A stretch of 64,000 nt of DNA, from contig NZ_CP157456.1 of assembly GCF_041549525.1 (NCBI RefSeq), forward strand, positions 3,534,001-3,598,000, given 5' to 3'. The number at the start of each line of letters is the position of its first letter. Positions within the stretch are counted from its first letter, which is position 1. The position numbers were made by a program, and so were the translations under genes. The notes beneath the pieces are model-generated. The model ran no database searches. It was not told the origin of the DNA and saw only the letters and a program-made list of their open reading frames with translations. This document shows positions 8,136-18,244 of the stretch, one piece after another. Origin of the DNA: Paenarthrobacter aurescens. GTDB taxonomy: Bacteria; Actinomycetota; Actinomycetes; Actinomycetales; Micrococcaceae.

Positions 8136-8735
8136 ATGACTTTGGAAGATGCCAAACCCCAACGGGGCAGCGGTCGGCCAGCCACCATCGACCCCGATGC
8201 CGTGGCCGGCCTGGCCCTGGACTTGTTCGCTGAGCATGGGTACGAGAACACCTCCATGGAGGACATAGCCCGAGCCGCCGGAATAGGGCGCAAGAGCCTC
8301 TACCGCTACTTCACCAGCAAGGCCGACCTCGTATGGGGTGGTACCGAACCCGTAGTTGAGGCCTCGACGCGGGCCTTTGACTCCTTCCACGGCCAGGGAC
8401 GACCCGACGACGGCGTGCTGGCCGGGCTGCGCGAGGCAACCATTGCCGGGGTCGCCGTCATTCCGGACTTGGCGGTCACACGAGGTCGCCTTCGACTGAT
8501 CGCCGAGCACGCCGAACTGACAAGCCGAAGTTATGAGTCTTTGGCGCCGCAGCGTGAAAAGGCTTTGGCCTTTCTCGTCGAGAGCGGCCTCACCGACGCC
8601 GCGGCGCGCTTCTTGAGCGCCGCATATCTTGCGGTGACTTTTGAGGCATGGCTGCAGTGGGCTGCCGGTTCGGAGCCGGACCCGGTACCTTACTTGATGG
8701 CCGCACTCGAGGTGTTGAACGTCGCCACTGGTTAG
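8136..8735 (+). CDS. TetR-family transcriptional regulator
   Basis: A 199-residue TetR repressor. The N-terminal HTH reads ALDLFAEHGYENTSMEDIARAAGIGRKSLYRYFTSKADLVW, preceded by an RGSGRPA basic arm. The C-terminal ligand domain is helical and unremarkable. The N-terminal half resembles regulators associated with mycofactocin-linked oxidoreductases (MftR-like), but no mycofactocin genes are in the window, so that link is only suggestive. It probably represses itself and the divergent SDR through the palindrome at 8095-8111. The stop overlaps the convergent hydrolase gene by four bases. Confidence 0.88.
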   Translation: MTLEDAKPQRGSGRPATIDPDAVAGLALDLFAEHGYENTSMEDIARAAGIGRKSLYRYFTSKADLVWGGTEPVVEASTRAFDSFHGQGRPDDGVLAGLREATIAGVAVIPDLAVTRGRLRLIAEHAELTSRSYESLAPQREKALAFLVESGLTDAAARFLSAAYLAVTFEAWLQWAAGSEPDPVPYLMAALEVLNVATG

Positions 8736-9511
8736 CCGCTCTTTCTGGCAATGAACTGCCGGATCCACTCAACCGTCTCAGGATGGTCCAGGTGCAGGCC
8801 GTGACCCGCTCCGGGCACACGCACCAGTACCGAGCCACGGATATGCTCCCGCAGAAGGAGCGCATTGGGCAAGGGCGTCAACGGATCTTCAGTACCGTGG
8901 AGGATCAGCGTCGGGGCTTGGATTTCGCTGAGCCGACTCCAAGCATCGTGCTCGCGGCTGGCCCTGAAGTGCCGCGCCTTGGCCCACGCCGATGCCCGGG
9001 AGTTGAAGAAGGTGTGTGTGGCTTGAGGATTGGCGTGGACCCACTCGGCAGCGAAGAATAGCGGTTCAAGCCGGGACATATCTCCGCTGGTCAATGCGTC
9101 CAACGCGGCTGGATTCGGCTGGGTTCCGGGCTCGGGCCACTTCCCCCCGCTCGTTGCGGCGAGGGTCAGGGTGCGGACTTTTTGCGGGTAGTCGATGGCC
9201 AGCCACTGGCCGATCCGCCCTCCCATGGAGTGCCCGTACACGTGTGCTAAATCCGCTCCGGCGGCGTCGAGAACGGTCACAGCATCCTCCGCGAGGAGCC
9301 TCGTGGTGTAACGCCCCGCTTCGCCCTTCCCACTCCGCCCAATCCCCCGGTGATCGAAGCGGATGACGCGGTAATAGCGGGACAGGAGTGCCGCCGTCGG
9401 GCCCCAACCGTCCATGGACGTGGCCTGTCCTGCAATGAGCAGCATTGGCTCGCCCTCGCCTTCTGAGGTCCAGGCGAGTTCAGTGCCGTCGGCGGCCTCA
9501 GCAAAGTTCAC
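8732..9511 (-). CDS. Alpha/beta-fold hydrolase
   Basis: A 259-residue hydrolase with the nucleophile elbow GHSMGG (about residue 95), an oxyanion region (LLIAGQATSMDGW), a catalytic Asp in LHGTEDPLTP and a His in GAGHGLHL. Its sequence resembles 3-oxoadipate enol-lactonase/haloperoxidase-like members of the family. The start is a GTG at 9511 with a weak ribosome site. The 3' end overlaps the convergent TetR gene by four bases. Confidence 0.85.
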   Translation of the reverse strand: MNFAEAADGTELAWTSEGEGEPMLLIAGQATSMDGWGPTAALLSRYYRVIRFDHRGIGRSGKGEAGRYTTRLLAEDAVTVLDAAGADLAHVYGHSMGGRIGQWLAIDYPQKVRTLTLAATSGGKWPEPGTQPNPAALDALTSGDMSRLEPLFFAAEWVHANPQATHTFFNSRASAWAKARHFRASREHDAWSRLSEIQAPTLILHGTEDPLTPLPNALLLREHIRGSVLVRVPGAGHGLHLDHPETVEWIRQFIARKSG

Positions 9512-9577
9512 CGTGCCACAGTATCCGGGCAGCGCTCAAAGCGCTGCGGCGCAGGACACAACGCCTCAATCAGCGGC

Positions 9578-9769
9578 TCAATCAGCGATAAAGATGTCCT
9601 CGATGCTGCAGTCAAAGGTCCTGGCAATCTGGAACGCCAACGGAAGAGATGCATCAAACTTCTCCCTCTCGATGGAGATCACAGTCTGCCGGGAAACTCC
9701 GAGCACCGCAGCCAGATCCGCTTGTGTCCAGTGCCGTTCGGCGCGACGCTCCGCGAGGTTGTTCTTCAT
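9578..9769 (-). CDS. Small Xre-type HTH regulator
   Basis: A 63-residue protein consisting of one Cro/CI helix-turn-helix (RHWTQADLAAVLGVSRQTVISIEREKFDASLPLAFQIARTFDCSIEDIF). These short regulators usually sit downstream of a gene for a small membrane protein. Here the upstream partner appears only as a remnant (9783-9896), so this regulator may have lost its partner. Confidence 0.85.
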   Translation of the reverse strand: MKNNLAERRAERHWTQADLAAVLGVSRQTVISIEREKFDASLPLAFQIARTFDCSIEDIFIAD

Positions 9770-9782
9770 TTCAGCGGAAGCT

Positions 9783-9896
9783 TCACTTCAGCGCACGGTG
9801 GCGGATGGCCACGTATCGCAGGCCGGCATCAACCGCGCTCAAGGCAACAAGACCTAGAAGGACCGGAAGCGCATCGATCTCGAAGCGGCCGATTAC
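9783..9896 (-). pseudogene. Remnant of a small membrane protein gene
   Basis: An open frame of ~37 codons directly upstream of the Xre gene reads GRFEIDALPVLLGLVALSAVDAGLRYVAIRHRALK and stops. It has the look of the last membrane helix and basic tail of a protein, but an in-frame stop lies just upstream and there is no start codon. The fragment therefore looks like the 3' end of a deleted gene. Confidence 0.4.
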
Positions 9897-9982
9897 TCAT
9901 TTCTGAAGTAAAGCACCCTTTACATTGCAGGGCAATGGTCTTCCATCGCGTGAACCAGTTCGCCGGGCACACTAAGCTGGCG

Positions 9983-10654
9983 ATGATGTATGAGCAGAAG
10001 CCCAGCTCGTCGCCGGCCATCAACTCCGTGTGGCGGGCCTTCGTTGAAGAACCAGATATCTATACGGACCCGGCCAACGAGTTCTGGGGCCTGGCCTTCA
10101 CGCGTCACAGTGACGCAACGCTCCGAGCGGAGCTGATCGGCCCGTCATTGCAGCCGCGGGTTCTCGAGAGCATCCAAGGCGACAACTACTGGGGCGTTGA
10201 ATTCCGGTCCCATGTGGTCATCGATGGCGCGTCGAAGCAAAGCATCCTCGGGGAAACCGTGGAGCTAGCGGTGGACGGAGACTTCTTCGAATTCCTCGGA
10301 CGGCAGTACAGCATCCCGGAGTACGAAGGCCTGGAGGCTTTCGTTGGGCGCCTGCTCGACGACGGCGCAATCGTCAGTCGCGACGACGTCGGCAGGTCCC
10401 TGGCTGGCGACATCGGCGGATACTCGCCGCGCAGTTGGCAACGCCATATCCGTTGGGTCACCGGCCTGAGCCGTAAACAGATCGAACAGCTGGAACGCGC
10501 ACGCGCCGCCTTCTTTCTGCTTCAGAGCGGGTACTCCGCGAGCTCAGCCGCCGCGGCTGCGGGATACGCGGACCAAGCCCATATGTCCCGCTCTTTGCGT
10601 CTGCTCCGATCTGAAACTCCAGCACAGATCATTGCCCGCCACGTCGCGGATTGA
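9983..10654 (+). CDS. AraC-family transcriptional regulator
   Basis: A 223-residue protein. The C-terminal ~100 residues form an AraC-type double HTH (SPRSWQRHIRWVTGLSRKQIEQLERARAAFFLLQSGYSASSAAAAAGYADQAHMSRSLRLL). The N-terminal part (from MMYEQKP) is a sensor-like domain (AFTRHSDATLRAELIGPSLQPRVLES). The ATG at 9983 was chosen by domain fit; another ATG follows directly at 9986 and the ribosome site is weak. It precedes a VOC protein gene on the same strand that it may regulate. Confidence 0.8.
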   Translation: MMYEQKPSSSPAINSVWRAFVEEPDIYTDPANEFWGLAFTRHSDATLRAELIGPSLQPRVLESIQGDNYWGVEFRSHVVIDGASKQSILGETVELAVDGDFFEFLGRQYSIPEYEGLEAFVGRLLDDGAIVSRDDVGRSLAGDIGGYSPRSWQRHIRWVTGLSRKQIEQLERARAAFFLLQSGYSASSAAAAAGYADQAHMSRSLRLLRSETPAQIIARHVAD

Positions 10655-10736
10655 GATGGCGTTTTTCTTCAAGCCAACCAGCACAATACGTGGCTGACTT
10701 GTAGGTACCACTCACCAACGTCAAAGGGTCACCACT

Positions 10737-11270
10737 ATGAGCATTCCCAAAGCCCCGGAGGGGTACAACACGGTCAACTCCTTCATCATCACTGAGGACG
10801 CGCCCGGGATGATCTCTTTCCTCACCACAGTCTTCAGGGCACAAGCGATACCCGAGGCCCACACCCTTGACGACGACGGTCTGATCCTCCATTCCGAACT
10901 CAAAGTAGGCGACTCAACGGTGATGGTGGCTGAGAGGAAACCGGACTGGCCGTTCACCCCCAGCCTTTTGCAGGTCTATGTGGATGATCTTGACGCGACA
11001 CTGGCAAGTGCCATTGGTCTTGGAGCGACCGTGGTGACTGCTCCCACCGAATTCTTCGGCGATCGCCTTTCGCGCGTCGTGGACCCCTGGAGCAATTTGT
11101 GGTGGATCTACCAACACAGCGGGGAAGCGCCTGAATGGGTTGACAGTGCCACTGACTGGGGCGACGTGAGCCTTGACAATGAAGACGCCTCCTGGGCCGC
11201 AGAAGCCAGCCCGGAACTCGTGTACATCCACGACACCTTGCTCACCACAATGAAGGGCCTGGGGCGCTGA
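10737..11270 (+). CDS. VOC (glyoxalase/PhnB-like) family protein
   Basis: A 177-residue vicinal-oxygen-chelate protein. It begins GYNTVNSFIITEDAPGMISFLTTVF and contains ELKVGDSTVMVAE and FFGDRLSRVVDPWSNLWWIYQH, the pattern of PhnB/YybH-like VOC proteins. A longer acidic C-terminal tail follows. Members include resistance proteins and metal-dependent isomerases, so the activity is not defined. Confidence 0.8.
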   Translation: MSIPKAPEGYNTVNSFIITEDAPGMISFLTTVFRAQAIPEAHTLDDDGLILHSELKVGDSTVMVAERKPDWPFTPSLLQVYVDDLDATLASAIGLGATVVTAPTEFFGDRLSRVVDPWSNLWWIYQHSGEAPEWVDSATDWGDVSLDNEDASWAAEASPELVYIHDTLLTTMKGLGR

Positions 11271-11310
11271 TGGCGGTGCGCTCCCAGCCAGCTGGCGCTA
11301 GCGTTGGGGG

Positions 11311-11883
11311 ATGACCGCTGACTACAGATACGACGTCGAGGTACTGCACCTTTTGGTATCGCCGTCCCACGCCTACTTTGGCCGCGCCCGTGAGGGTGCC
11401 GCGGACGTACCGACTACTGACGCGGATCAGGCAGAACTGGTCGCAGGCAAAGGGATTGTCGGTGACAGGTTCTTCGGCAAAGCCGCCCACATGGATGCCG
11501 CAGTGACCTTATTTGCGATGGAAGCCCTCGAATCCATCGCGGCTGAGCTGGGGGCTGGGCCCTTCGATCCTCTGTTGACGCGGCGGAACGTTGTCCTTCG
11601 CGGAGTGGAGCTGGCTCCCTTGCTGGGGCACGAGTTCACTCTTGAATCCAGCGGAGATGAGGTGCGTTTGAAGGCGGGGCGCCCGGCCCACCCCTGCGCC
11701 TGGATGGACGAAATGCTCGCCCCGGGCGCCCATAAAGCGATGCGAGGGCGTGGCGGCGTCCGATGCCAAGTGGTTGCTGGCGGGATCCTTCACCGCGGTC
11801 CGGCCGTCTTGGTCAGCCCTGTGCAGCTCGAGCCGGAAAAGGCCGGGGAGGCCAACGTGCTGCGGCCGTCGCGGTTGCCGTGA
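11311..11883 (+). CDS. MOSC domain-containing protein
   Basis: A 190-residue molybdenum-cofactor sulfurase C-terminal (MOSC) type protein. Diagnostic pieces are GKGIVGDRFFGK, ALESIAAELG, RRNVVLRG and HPCAWMDE with the conserved Cys. MOSC proteins act in sulfur or thiol transfer to cofactor or substrate. A GGGGG ribosome site lies just ahead of the ATG. It is convergent with the CCA-enzyme-like gene. Confidence 0.85.
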   Translation: MTADYRYDVEVLHLLVSPSHAYFGRAREGAADVPTTDADQAELVAGKGIVGDRFFGKAAHMDAAVTLFAMEALESIAAELGAGPFDPLLTRRNVVLRGVELAPLLGHEFTLESSGDEVRLKAGRPAHPCAWMDEMLAPGAHKAMRGRGGVRCQVVAGGILHRGPAVLVSPVQLEPEKAGEANVLRPSRLP

Positions 11884-11901
11884 CCTTGACGCTTACTTTG
11901 C

Positions 11902-13323
11902 TTACTTCCGTGCCTGGAACTCGTCCAGCCTTCGTACCGCCTCGGCCACAACGGTGTCTCGGTTTGCATGAAGCCAGGCCGCCGCACCATCCTCGTCGCT
12001 GAACAGACCGTCATCCTGGGCATCCCGGCTCTGCTCAATCACGAACTGCCACAGCCGTCCACGCGGGATGTCGGCGTCAGCCAGGGCGGCACCTTTCAGC
12101 AAGGTGGTGCCCACCATCCGCTCTTTGCCGAGCATCTCGGCCTTCGAGAGCCAGGTCGGCAAGTGATTGACGCCCTGCCGGGCCCCTGCCCCGCGTCCTT
12201 CTTTGTCCGCTTCCACCAGCCGAGCCCAGTCCTCCAGTGATGGTCCGCCGTTGGCGTGATCCAAGCGTCGAATCAGCCTGCGGACCGCCGAATCACTAAT
12301 GGTTCCGTGGTGGCCTTCCGGGGTGTGGCACATGTGCTCCCGGATGAGTGGCAGGATCTTGTCTTCGTATCGTCCGGGCGCTCCAATCCTGTGCAGGAAA
12401 CTCCGCGCCGGCTCAACACCAGTGACGTTGTGCCCGTTGGAGCTGATCCTGTCCTTGGCATCGATAATGGTGGATAGTGCTTTGCCGAGGTCGTGGGTGA
12501 CGGCGGCCAGTACCAAGGTAGCTGTTCCGTGGGCATCCAGTTGCTCGCGCCTAGCGATGCGGGCTGCTTGGTCTCCGGCCAATCCGAGGTGGGTGTGCAC
12601 GTCGCCCTCGGGGTGCCATTCTGGATCCTGTGGCACTCCGCGGGTGGCGGCCAGCTCGGGGAAATGTTCCTCCCAACCGGAAATGTGCAGGGTCTCCAGT
12701 GCCTTGGAGATGTAGGTGCCCTTGGAGGCCAGCTTGTAAAACTCACCCCAGATCCTCGCTTTGGGCAGGTCGGCAAAAACGGGCGCAAGGCTCCTGCACA
12801 ACTGCGCAGTTTCCGGGACTAGTTCAAACCCAAAGCGACCGCTTAACTGCATGGCCCGCAGCACTCTGAGCGGGTCGTCTCCAAACGCCGTGCTGGTGTG
12901 GCGTAGCTGGCCCGCGGCCAGGTCACGTTGTCCCCCAAAGGGGTCCACAACGTCCCCGCTCCTGTCATCCCAGCCCATGGCATTGATGGTGAAGTCCCGG
13001 CGGGCAAAGGCCTCAGTCTCGGACTCTTGGCGAGGTAGTGACACGTCGAAGACTTGGCCACCCACCGTGGCGGAGACGATCCCGAAGTGCTGCCCCACTT
13101 CCATGACGTGACCAGGCAGTGCTGCCGTCACCTGAGCGGCGGTCAACCCATAGACCTCAATGTCGATGTCCTTCGAGTCCACCTCCACGCCGCGGGCGCG
13201 GGAGAGCAACGCGTCCCGGACGGACCCTCCAACGATGAGTGGACGGCCACCCGCAGTCCGCAGGCTTTCAAGTACTCGCCGGGCTTCGGGAGTGAGGTGG
13301 ATGAGATCGTGAATGGTTGTGAT
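11902..13323 (-). CDS. CCA-adding enzyme-like tRNA nucleotidyltransferase with HD domain; probable AUC start
   Basis: A class II poly(A)-polymerase/CCA-enzyme fold protein of ~473 residues. The head has the signature GGSVRDALL and catalytic DxD (SKDIDIEVYG). An RRDFTINAM block follows, then an HD phosphohydrolase region (EGDVHTHLGLAGDQ ... THDLGK). The homologous frame runs to an in-frame stop at 13336-13338, but the residues where a Met is expected (xTTIHDLIHLTPEAR) begin with ATC at 13321-13323. The first ordinary start is TTG 13209, inside the GGSVRDALL motif, which would destroy the active site. So either AUC is used or the start codon is mutated. Confidence 0.78.
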   Translation of the reverse strand: MTTIHDLIHLTPEARRVLESLRTAGGRPLIVGGSVRDALLSRARGVEVDSKDIDIEVYGLTAAQVTAALPGHVMEVGQHFGIVSATVGGQVFDVSLPRQESETEAFARRDFTINAMGWDDRSGDVVDPFGGQRDLAAGQLRHTSTAFGDDPLRVLRAMQLSGRFGFELVPETAQLCRSLAPVFADLPKARIWGEFYKLASKGTYISKALETLHISGWEEHFPELAATRGVPQDPEWHPEGDVHTHLGLAGDQAARIARREQLDAHGTATLVLAAVTHDLGKALSTIIDAKDRISSNGHNVTGVEPARSFLHRIGAPGRYEDKILPLIREHMCHTPEGHHGTISDSAVRRLIRRLDHANGGPSLEDWARLVEADKEGRGAGARQGVNHLPTWLSKAEMLGKERMVGTTLLKGAALADADIPRGRLWQFVIEQSRDAQDDGLFSDEDGAAAWLHANRDTVVAEAVRRLDEFQARK

Positions 13324-13388
13324 GGTCTTTACGTCCTAACAACTCACAGTGTCGAAGGATGGGCCTGAGGCCAAGGCATCTCACAAAT

Positions 13389-15356
13389 CTAGACCTCAGA
13401 GACGGGCGCCGCGAACTGTGCCTCGTACAACCGGGCGTACGCCCCACCCTCAGCAAGCAGCTCCGAGTGTGTCCCCTGTTCTACGATCTGGCCGGCTTCC
13501 ATCACCAGGATGAGATTGGCGTCCCGGATGGTGGTCAGCCGGTGGGCGATCACAAAGCTCGTCCGGTCAGAGCGCAGGGCGTTCATGGCTTTCTGCACCA
13601 GGACCTCGGTCCGGGTATCCACTGAGCTCGTTGCTTCATCAAGGATCAGCACCGATGGGCGTGACAGGAACGCCCTGGCGATGGTGAGCAGTTGCTTCTC
13701 GCCCGCAGAAACGTTGCCGCCTTCATCGTCCAGCAGGGTGTCGTAGCCCTCGGGCAGCGACTTCACGAACCGGTCCACATACGTTGCCTGGGCAGCCTCC
13801 ATAATTTCGGCTTCTGAGGCAGTTGGCCGACCATACGCAATGTTGTCTCGAATCGTCCCTCCGAACAGCCAGGTGTCCTGAAGGACCATGCCCATCCGCG
13901 AGCGCAGCTCCTGCCGCGAGAGCGAGGCAATGTCCACGCCGTCCAGGGTGATGCGTCCGGAGTCCAGCTCGTAGAAGCGCATCATGAGGTTCACCAGGGT
14001 GGTTTTGCCTGCACCGGTTGGCCCCACAATGGCGATGCTTTGGCCCGGTTCGGCAACCAGGTTCAGGTCCGTGATCAGGGGCTTGTCCGGCGAGTACCGG
14101 AAGGACACGTTCTCAAACACGAGCCGTCCGCGGGAGGGACCGGCCCCGGAGACAGCGGGCTCAGCGGATTCTTCTTCCTCATCCAGCAAGGCAAAAACGC
14201 GTTCAGAAGAGGCTACGCCGGATTGCAGCATGTTGGCCATCGATCCGAGTTGGGCCAGTGGCATGGTGAACTGCCGGGAGTACTGGATGAAAGCCTGGAC
14301 GTCGCCCAATTGCATGGAACCGGCGGCCACCTGCAGGCCACCCACCACGGCGATCCCCACATATACGAGGTTTCCTATGAACGTCATGGCCGGCATGATC
14401 AGGCCACTCACGAACTGCGCGCCGAAGCTCGCCTGATACAGCTCACCGTTTTTCGCCCGGAATTTTTCCTGGACCTCGTTCTGCCGTCCGAACACCTTCA
14501 CCAGCGCATGGCCCGTGTAGGTTTCTTCGATCTGGCCGTTGAGTTCGCCGGTGTTCTTCCACTGCGCCACGAACAGTTTTTGTGAACGCTTGGCGATCAG
14601 CAGCGTGGTTCCCAGCGTCAAAGGTATGGTCACCAACGCAATGAGGGCCAACAGCGGTGAGAGCAGGAACATCATCACCAGCACACCCAGCACGGTCAGC
14701 AGGGATGACACCACCTGGCTGATGGATTGCTGCAGGCTTTGGGAGATGTTGTCCACATCATTGGTCACCCGGCTCAGCAGTTCGCCGCGCTGAATGGTGT
14801 CGAAGTAGCGCAAGGGCAGCCGGTGGATTTTCGCTTCGATCCGCTCGCGGAGGCGGTACACGGTCCTCTGCACGACGCCGCTGAGTACGTACGCTTGCAT
14901 CCAACCGAACGCTGAAGCCAGGACGTACAGCGCCAGCGCCCACAGCAGCACGGAGGCTAGCGCTGTGAAGTCGATTCCGACGCCGGGCGTGAGGGTCATG
15001 GCGCTCAGCATGTCCGCTTTGCTGTCATCGCCGGAGGCACGCAAACCGGCTATGACCTCCGCTTTAGAGACGCCTGCTGGCAGCTCTTTGGATACGACGC
15101 CGGCGAAGATCAGGTTGGTGCCTTCGCCCAGCAGCCTTGGCCCGATCACGGACAACGCAACGCTCACCACGGCGAAGGCCAGGACAAGGACCAGCCACAT
15201 GCGTTCGGGCCGCAGTGTTCCCAGCAAACGCCGGGCCGAGGCCGAGAAGTTGGAAGCTTTCTCGGCAGGTATGTTCATACCGGCAAACGGCCCACCCCGT
15301 CCCGGGCCCATTGCCGGCCGCTGCGGCCCACGTGGACCAGCTGACACGGCGCTCAT
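13389..15356 (-). CDS. ABC exporter half-transporter, fused membrane and ATPase domains (second subunit)
   Basis: A 655-residue type IV ABC exporter half. The N-terminal ~70 residues are Pro/Gly-rich and cytoplasmic. Six membrane segments follow, then an ATPase domain with Walker A GPTGAGKTT, signature VSAGEKQLL, Walker B ILDEATSSVD and H-loop AHRLTT. Unlike its partner it has a normal catalytic Glu. Its start overlaps the partner's stop by ATGA, so the two form a heterodimer. Such pairs (BmrCD/TM287-288-like) export drugs, lipids or peptides. Confidence 0.93.
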   Translation of the reverse strand: MSAVSAGPRGPQRPAMGPGRGGPFAGMNIPAEKASNFSASARRLLGTLRPERMWLVLVLAFAVVSVALSVIGPRLLGEGTNLIFAGVVSKELPAGVSKAEVIAGLRASGDDSKADMLSAMTLTPGVGIDFTALASVLLWALALYVLASAFGWMQAYVLSGVVQRTVYRLRERIEAKIHRLPLRYFDTIQRGELLSRVTNDVDNISQSLQQSISQVVSSLLTVLGVLVMMFLLSPLLALIALVTIPLTLGTTLLIAKRSQKLFVAQWKNTGELNGQIEETYTGHALVKVFGRQNEVQEKFRAKNGELYQASFGAQFVSGLIMPAMTFIGNLVYVGIAVVGGLQVAAGSMQLGDVQAFIQYSRQFTMPLAQLGSMANMLQSGVASSERVFALLDEEEESAEPAVSGAGPSRGRLVFENVSFRYSPDKPLITDLNLVAEPGQSIAIVGPTGAGKTTLVNLMMRFYELDSGRITLDGVDIASLSRQELRSRMGMVLQDTWLFGGTIRDNIAYGRPTASEAEIMEAAQATYVDRFVKSLPEGYDTLLDDEGGNVSAGEKQLLTIARAFLSRPSVLILDEATSSVDTRTEVLVQKAMNALRSDRTSFVIAHRLTTIRDANLILVMEAGQIVEQGTHSELLAEGGAYARLYEAQFAAPVSEV

Positions 15357-17083
15357 GCTGCCTCGGCCTCGAGCTGGGAGGACACGATTTCCCTATACGT
15401 TTCGGACGTTTCCAACAGCTCCCGGTGCGTTCCGCGCCCAACTATCCTGCCGTCGTCGAGCACTAGTATTTGGTCCGCGTCCATGATGCTGGAGACGCGC
15501 TGGGCAATGATCACCAGTGTGGCTCCGTTGGTGTGGCGTTTGAGGGCCTGCCGGAGCCTGGCGTCCGTGGCGGTGTCCAGGGCGGAGAAGGAGTCATCAA
15601 AGATGTAGAGTTCCGGCTGCTTGACCAGCGCCCGTGCAATTGCGAGCCGTTGCCGCTGGCCACCGGAGACGTTGGTCCCGCCCTGCGAAATCACAGCGTC
15701 CAGGCCACCCTCCATTTCCTCTACGAACTCGCGGGCCTGAGCTACTGAGAGCGCCTGCCACAGCTCGTCCTCAGTGGCGTCGGGCTTGCCGTATTGAAGG
15801 TTGCTGCGCACCGTCCCGGAGAACAGGTAGGGCCGCTGCGGCACCAACCCAATGTGGCCCCACAGCAGGTCCGGGTGCAGTTCGCGGACGTCCACGCCGT
15901 CCATGAGCACGGAGCCGGACGTGGCGTCGAACAAGCGCGGCATGAGGTTCACCAAGGTGGTTTTGCCCGCGCCGGTGCTGCCGATAATCGCGGTGGTCTC
16001 CCCTGCCCGGGCGGTGAAAGAAAGCCCGCTCAGCACCGGCTGCTCGGCACCCGGGTAGGCGAATCCGACGTCGCGCATTTCCAGTTCGCCGCGGCGGATA
16101 CCGCCGGTGACAGGGTTCGACGGCGGCTGCACGCTTGAGTTGGTGTCCAGCACCTCGCCGATCCGGTCGGCAGAAACGGACGCGCGAGGAATCATCACCG
16201 CCATGAACGTTGCCATCATGACCGACATAAGAATCTGCATGAGGTAGCTCAGGAACGCGATCAGCGTGCCCACCTGCATGGAGCCGTCCTCAATCCTGAA
16301 GGACCCAAACCAGATCACCGCCACGGAGGAAACGTTCATCACCAACATGACCGCTGGGAACATGAGTGCCATCAGACGGCCTGCCCGAAGCGCAACGTCC
16401 GTGACGTCGTCGTTCGCTTTGCCGAACCGGGCGCTCTCCATGTCCTCGCGGACGAACGCCCGGACAACACGGATGCCGGTAAGTTGCTCTCGTAGAACGC
16501 GGTTCACTGCATCGATCCGGACCTGCATCTTGCGGAACAGCGGCACCATCCGCGTCACAATCAGCCCAACGGCCACCAGCAGCGCTGGCACGCTCACCGC
16601 GATCAACCACGACAATTGCACGTCCTGCCGCACGGCCATGATTACCCCGCCGATACTCAGCATGGGGGCTGCGACCATGAGCGTGCAGGACATGAGAACC
16701 AGTTGTTGCACCTGCTGAACGTCATTGGTAGACCGCGTGATCAGGGAAGGCGCCCCAAATTTGGTGACCTCCTGCTCCGAGAACTCCCCTACCCTGCTGA
16801 AAATGGCGTCCCGAAGGTCACGGCCCATCCCCATGGCGGCCTTCGCGCCGAAGTACACGGCCACCACCGCACAGGCGATCTGCAGCAAGGTGATGAGCAG
16901 CATGAGCCCGCCCATGCGCAGGATGTAGTCCGTGTCCCCGGTGGCCACGCCGTTGTCAATGATGTCCGCATTCAGCGTGGGCAGGTAAAGGGATGCGATG
17001 GACTGCGCCAACTGGAAGACGACGACGGCCAGCAGCAACCGCTGATGCGGCCGCAGAAAACGAACCAGAACCTTCCACAGCAT
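15353..17083 (-). CDS. ABC exporter half-transporter with degenerate Walker B (first subunit)
   Basis: A 576-residue ABC exporter half with six membrane segments and an ATPase domain (Walker A GSTGAGKTT, signature VSGGQRQRL). The Walker B end reads YIFDDSFSALD: the catalytic Glu is replaced by Asp. This is the known hallmark of the degenerate site in asymmetric heterodimeric exporters, and it fits the tight ATGA coupling to the next gene. Substrate is unknown; the downstream CCA-like gene on the same strand gives no clue. Confidence 0.93.
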   Translation of the reverse strand: MLWKVLVRFLRPHQRLLLAVVVFQLAQSIASLYLPTLNADIIDNGVATGDTDYILRMGGLMLLITLLQIACAVVAVYFGAKAAMGMGRDLRDAIFSRVGEFSEQEVTKFGAPSLITRSTNDVQQVQQLVLMSCTLMVAAPMLSIGGVIMAVRQDVQLSWLIAVSVPALLVAVGLIVTRMVPLFRKMQVRIDAVNRVLREQLTGIRVVRAFVREDMESARFGKANDDVTDVALRAGRLMALMFPAVMLVMNVSSVAVIWFGSFRIEDGSMQVGTLIAFLSYLMQILMSVMMATFMAVMIPRASVSADRIGEVLDTNSSVQPPSNPVTGGIRRGELEMRDVGFAYPGAEQPVLSGLSFTARAGETTAIIGSTGAGKTTLVNLMPRLFDATSGSVLMDGVDVRELHPDLLWGHIGLVPQRPYLFSGTVRSNLQYGKPDATEDELWQALSVAQAREFVEEMEGGLDAVISQGGTNVSGGQRQRLAIARALVKQPELYIFDDSFSALDTATDARLRQALKRHTNGATLVIIAQRVSSIMDADQILVLDDGRIVGRGTHRELLETSETYREIVSSQLEAEAA

Positions 17084-17201
17084 GCGAACTCCGAGCCTGG
17101 ACGTGGTGAACCGAAGGCCAGTTTACGTCTGGTTGCTGTGGGCAACTAGAGAATGTGAGGGGTAATGTCAGGGACTCCCTGAGCCTGCCGCGGCCCCATA
17201 A

Positions 17202-18242
<1,041 letters not shown>

Positions 18243-18244
18243 GG

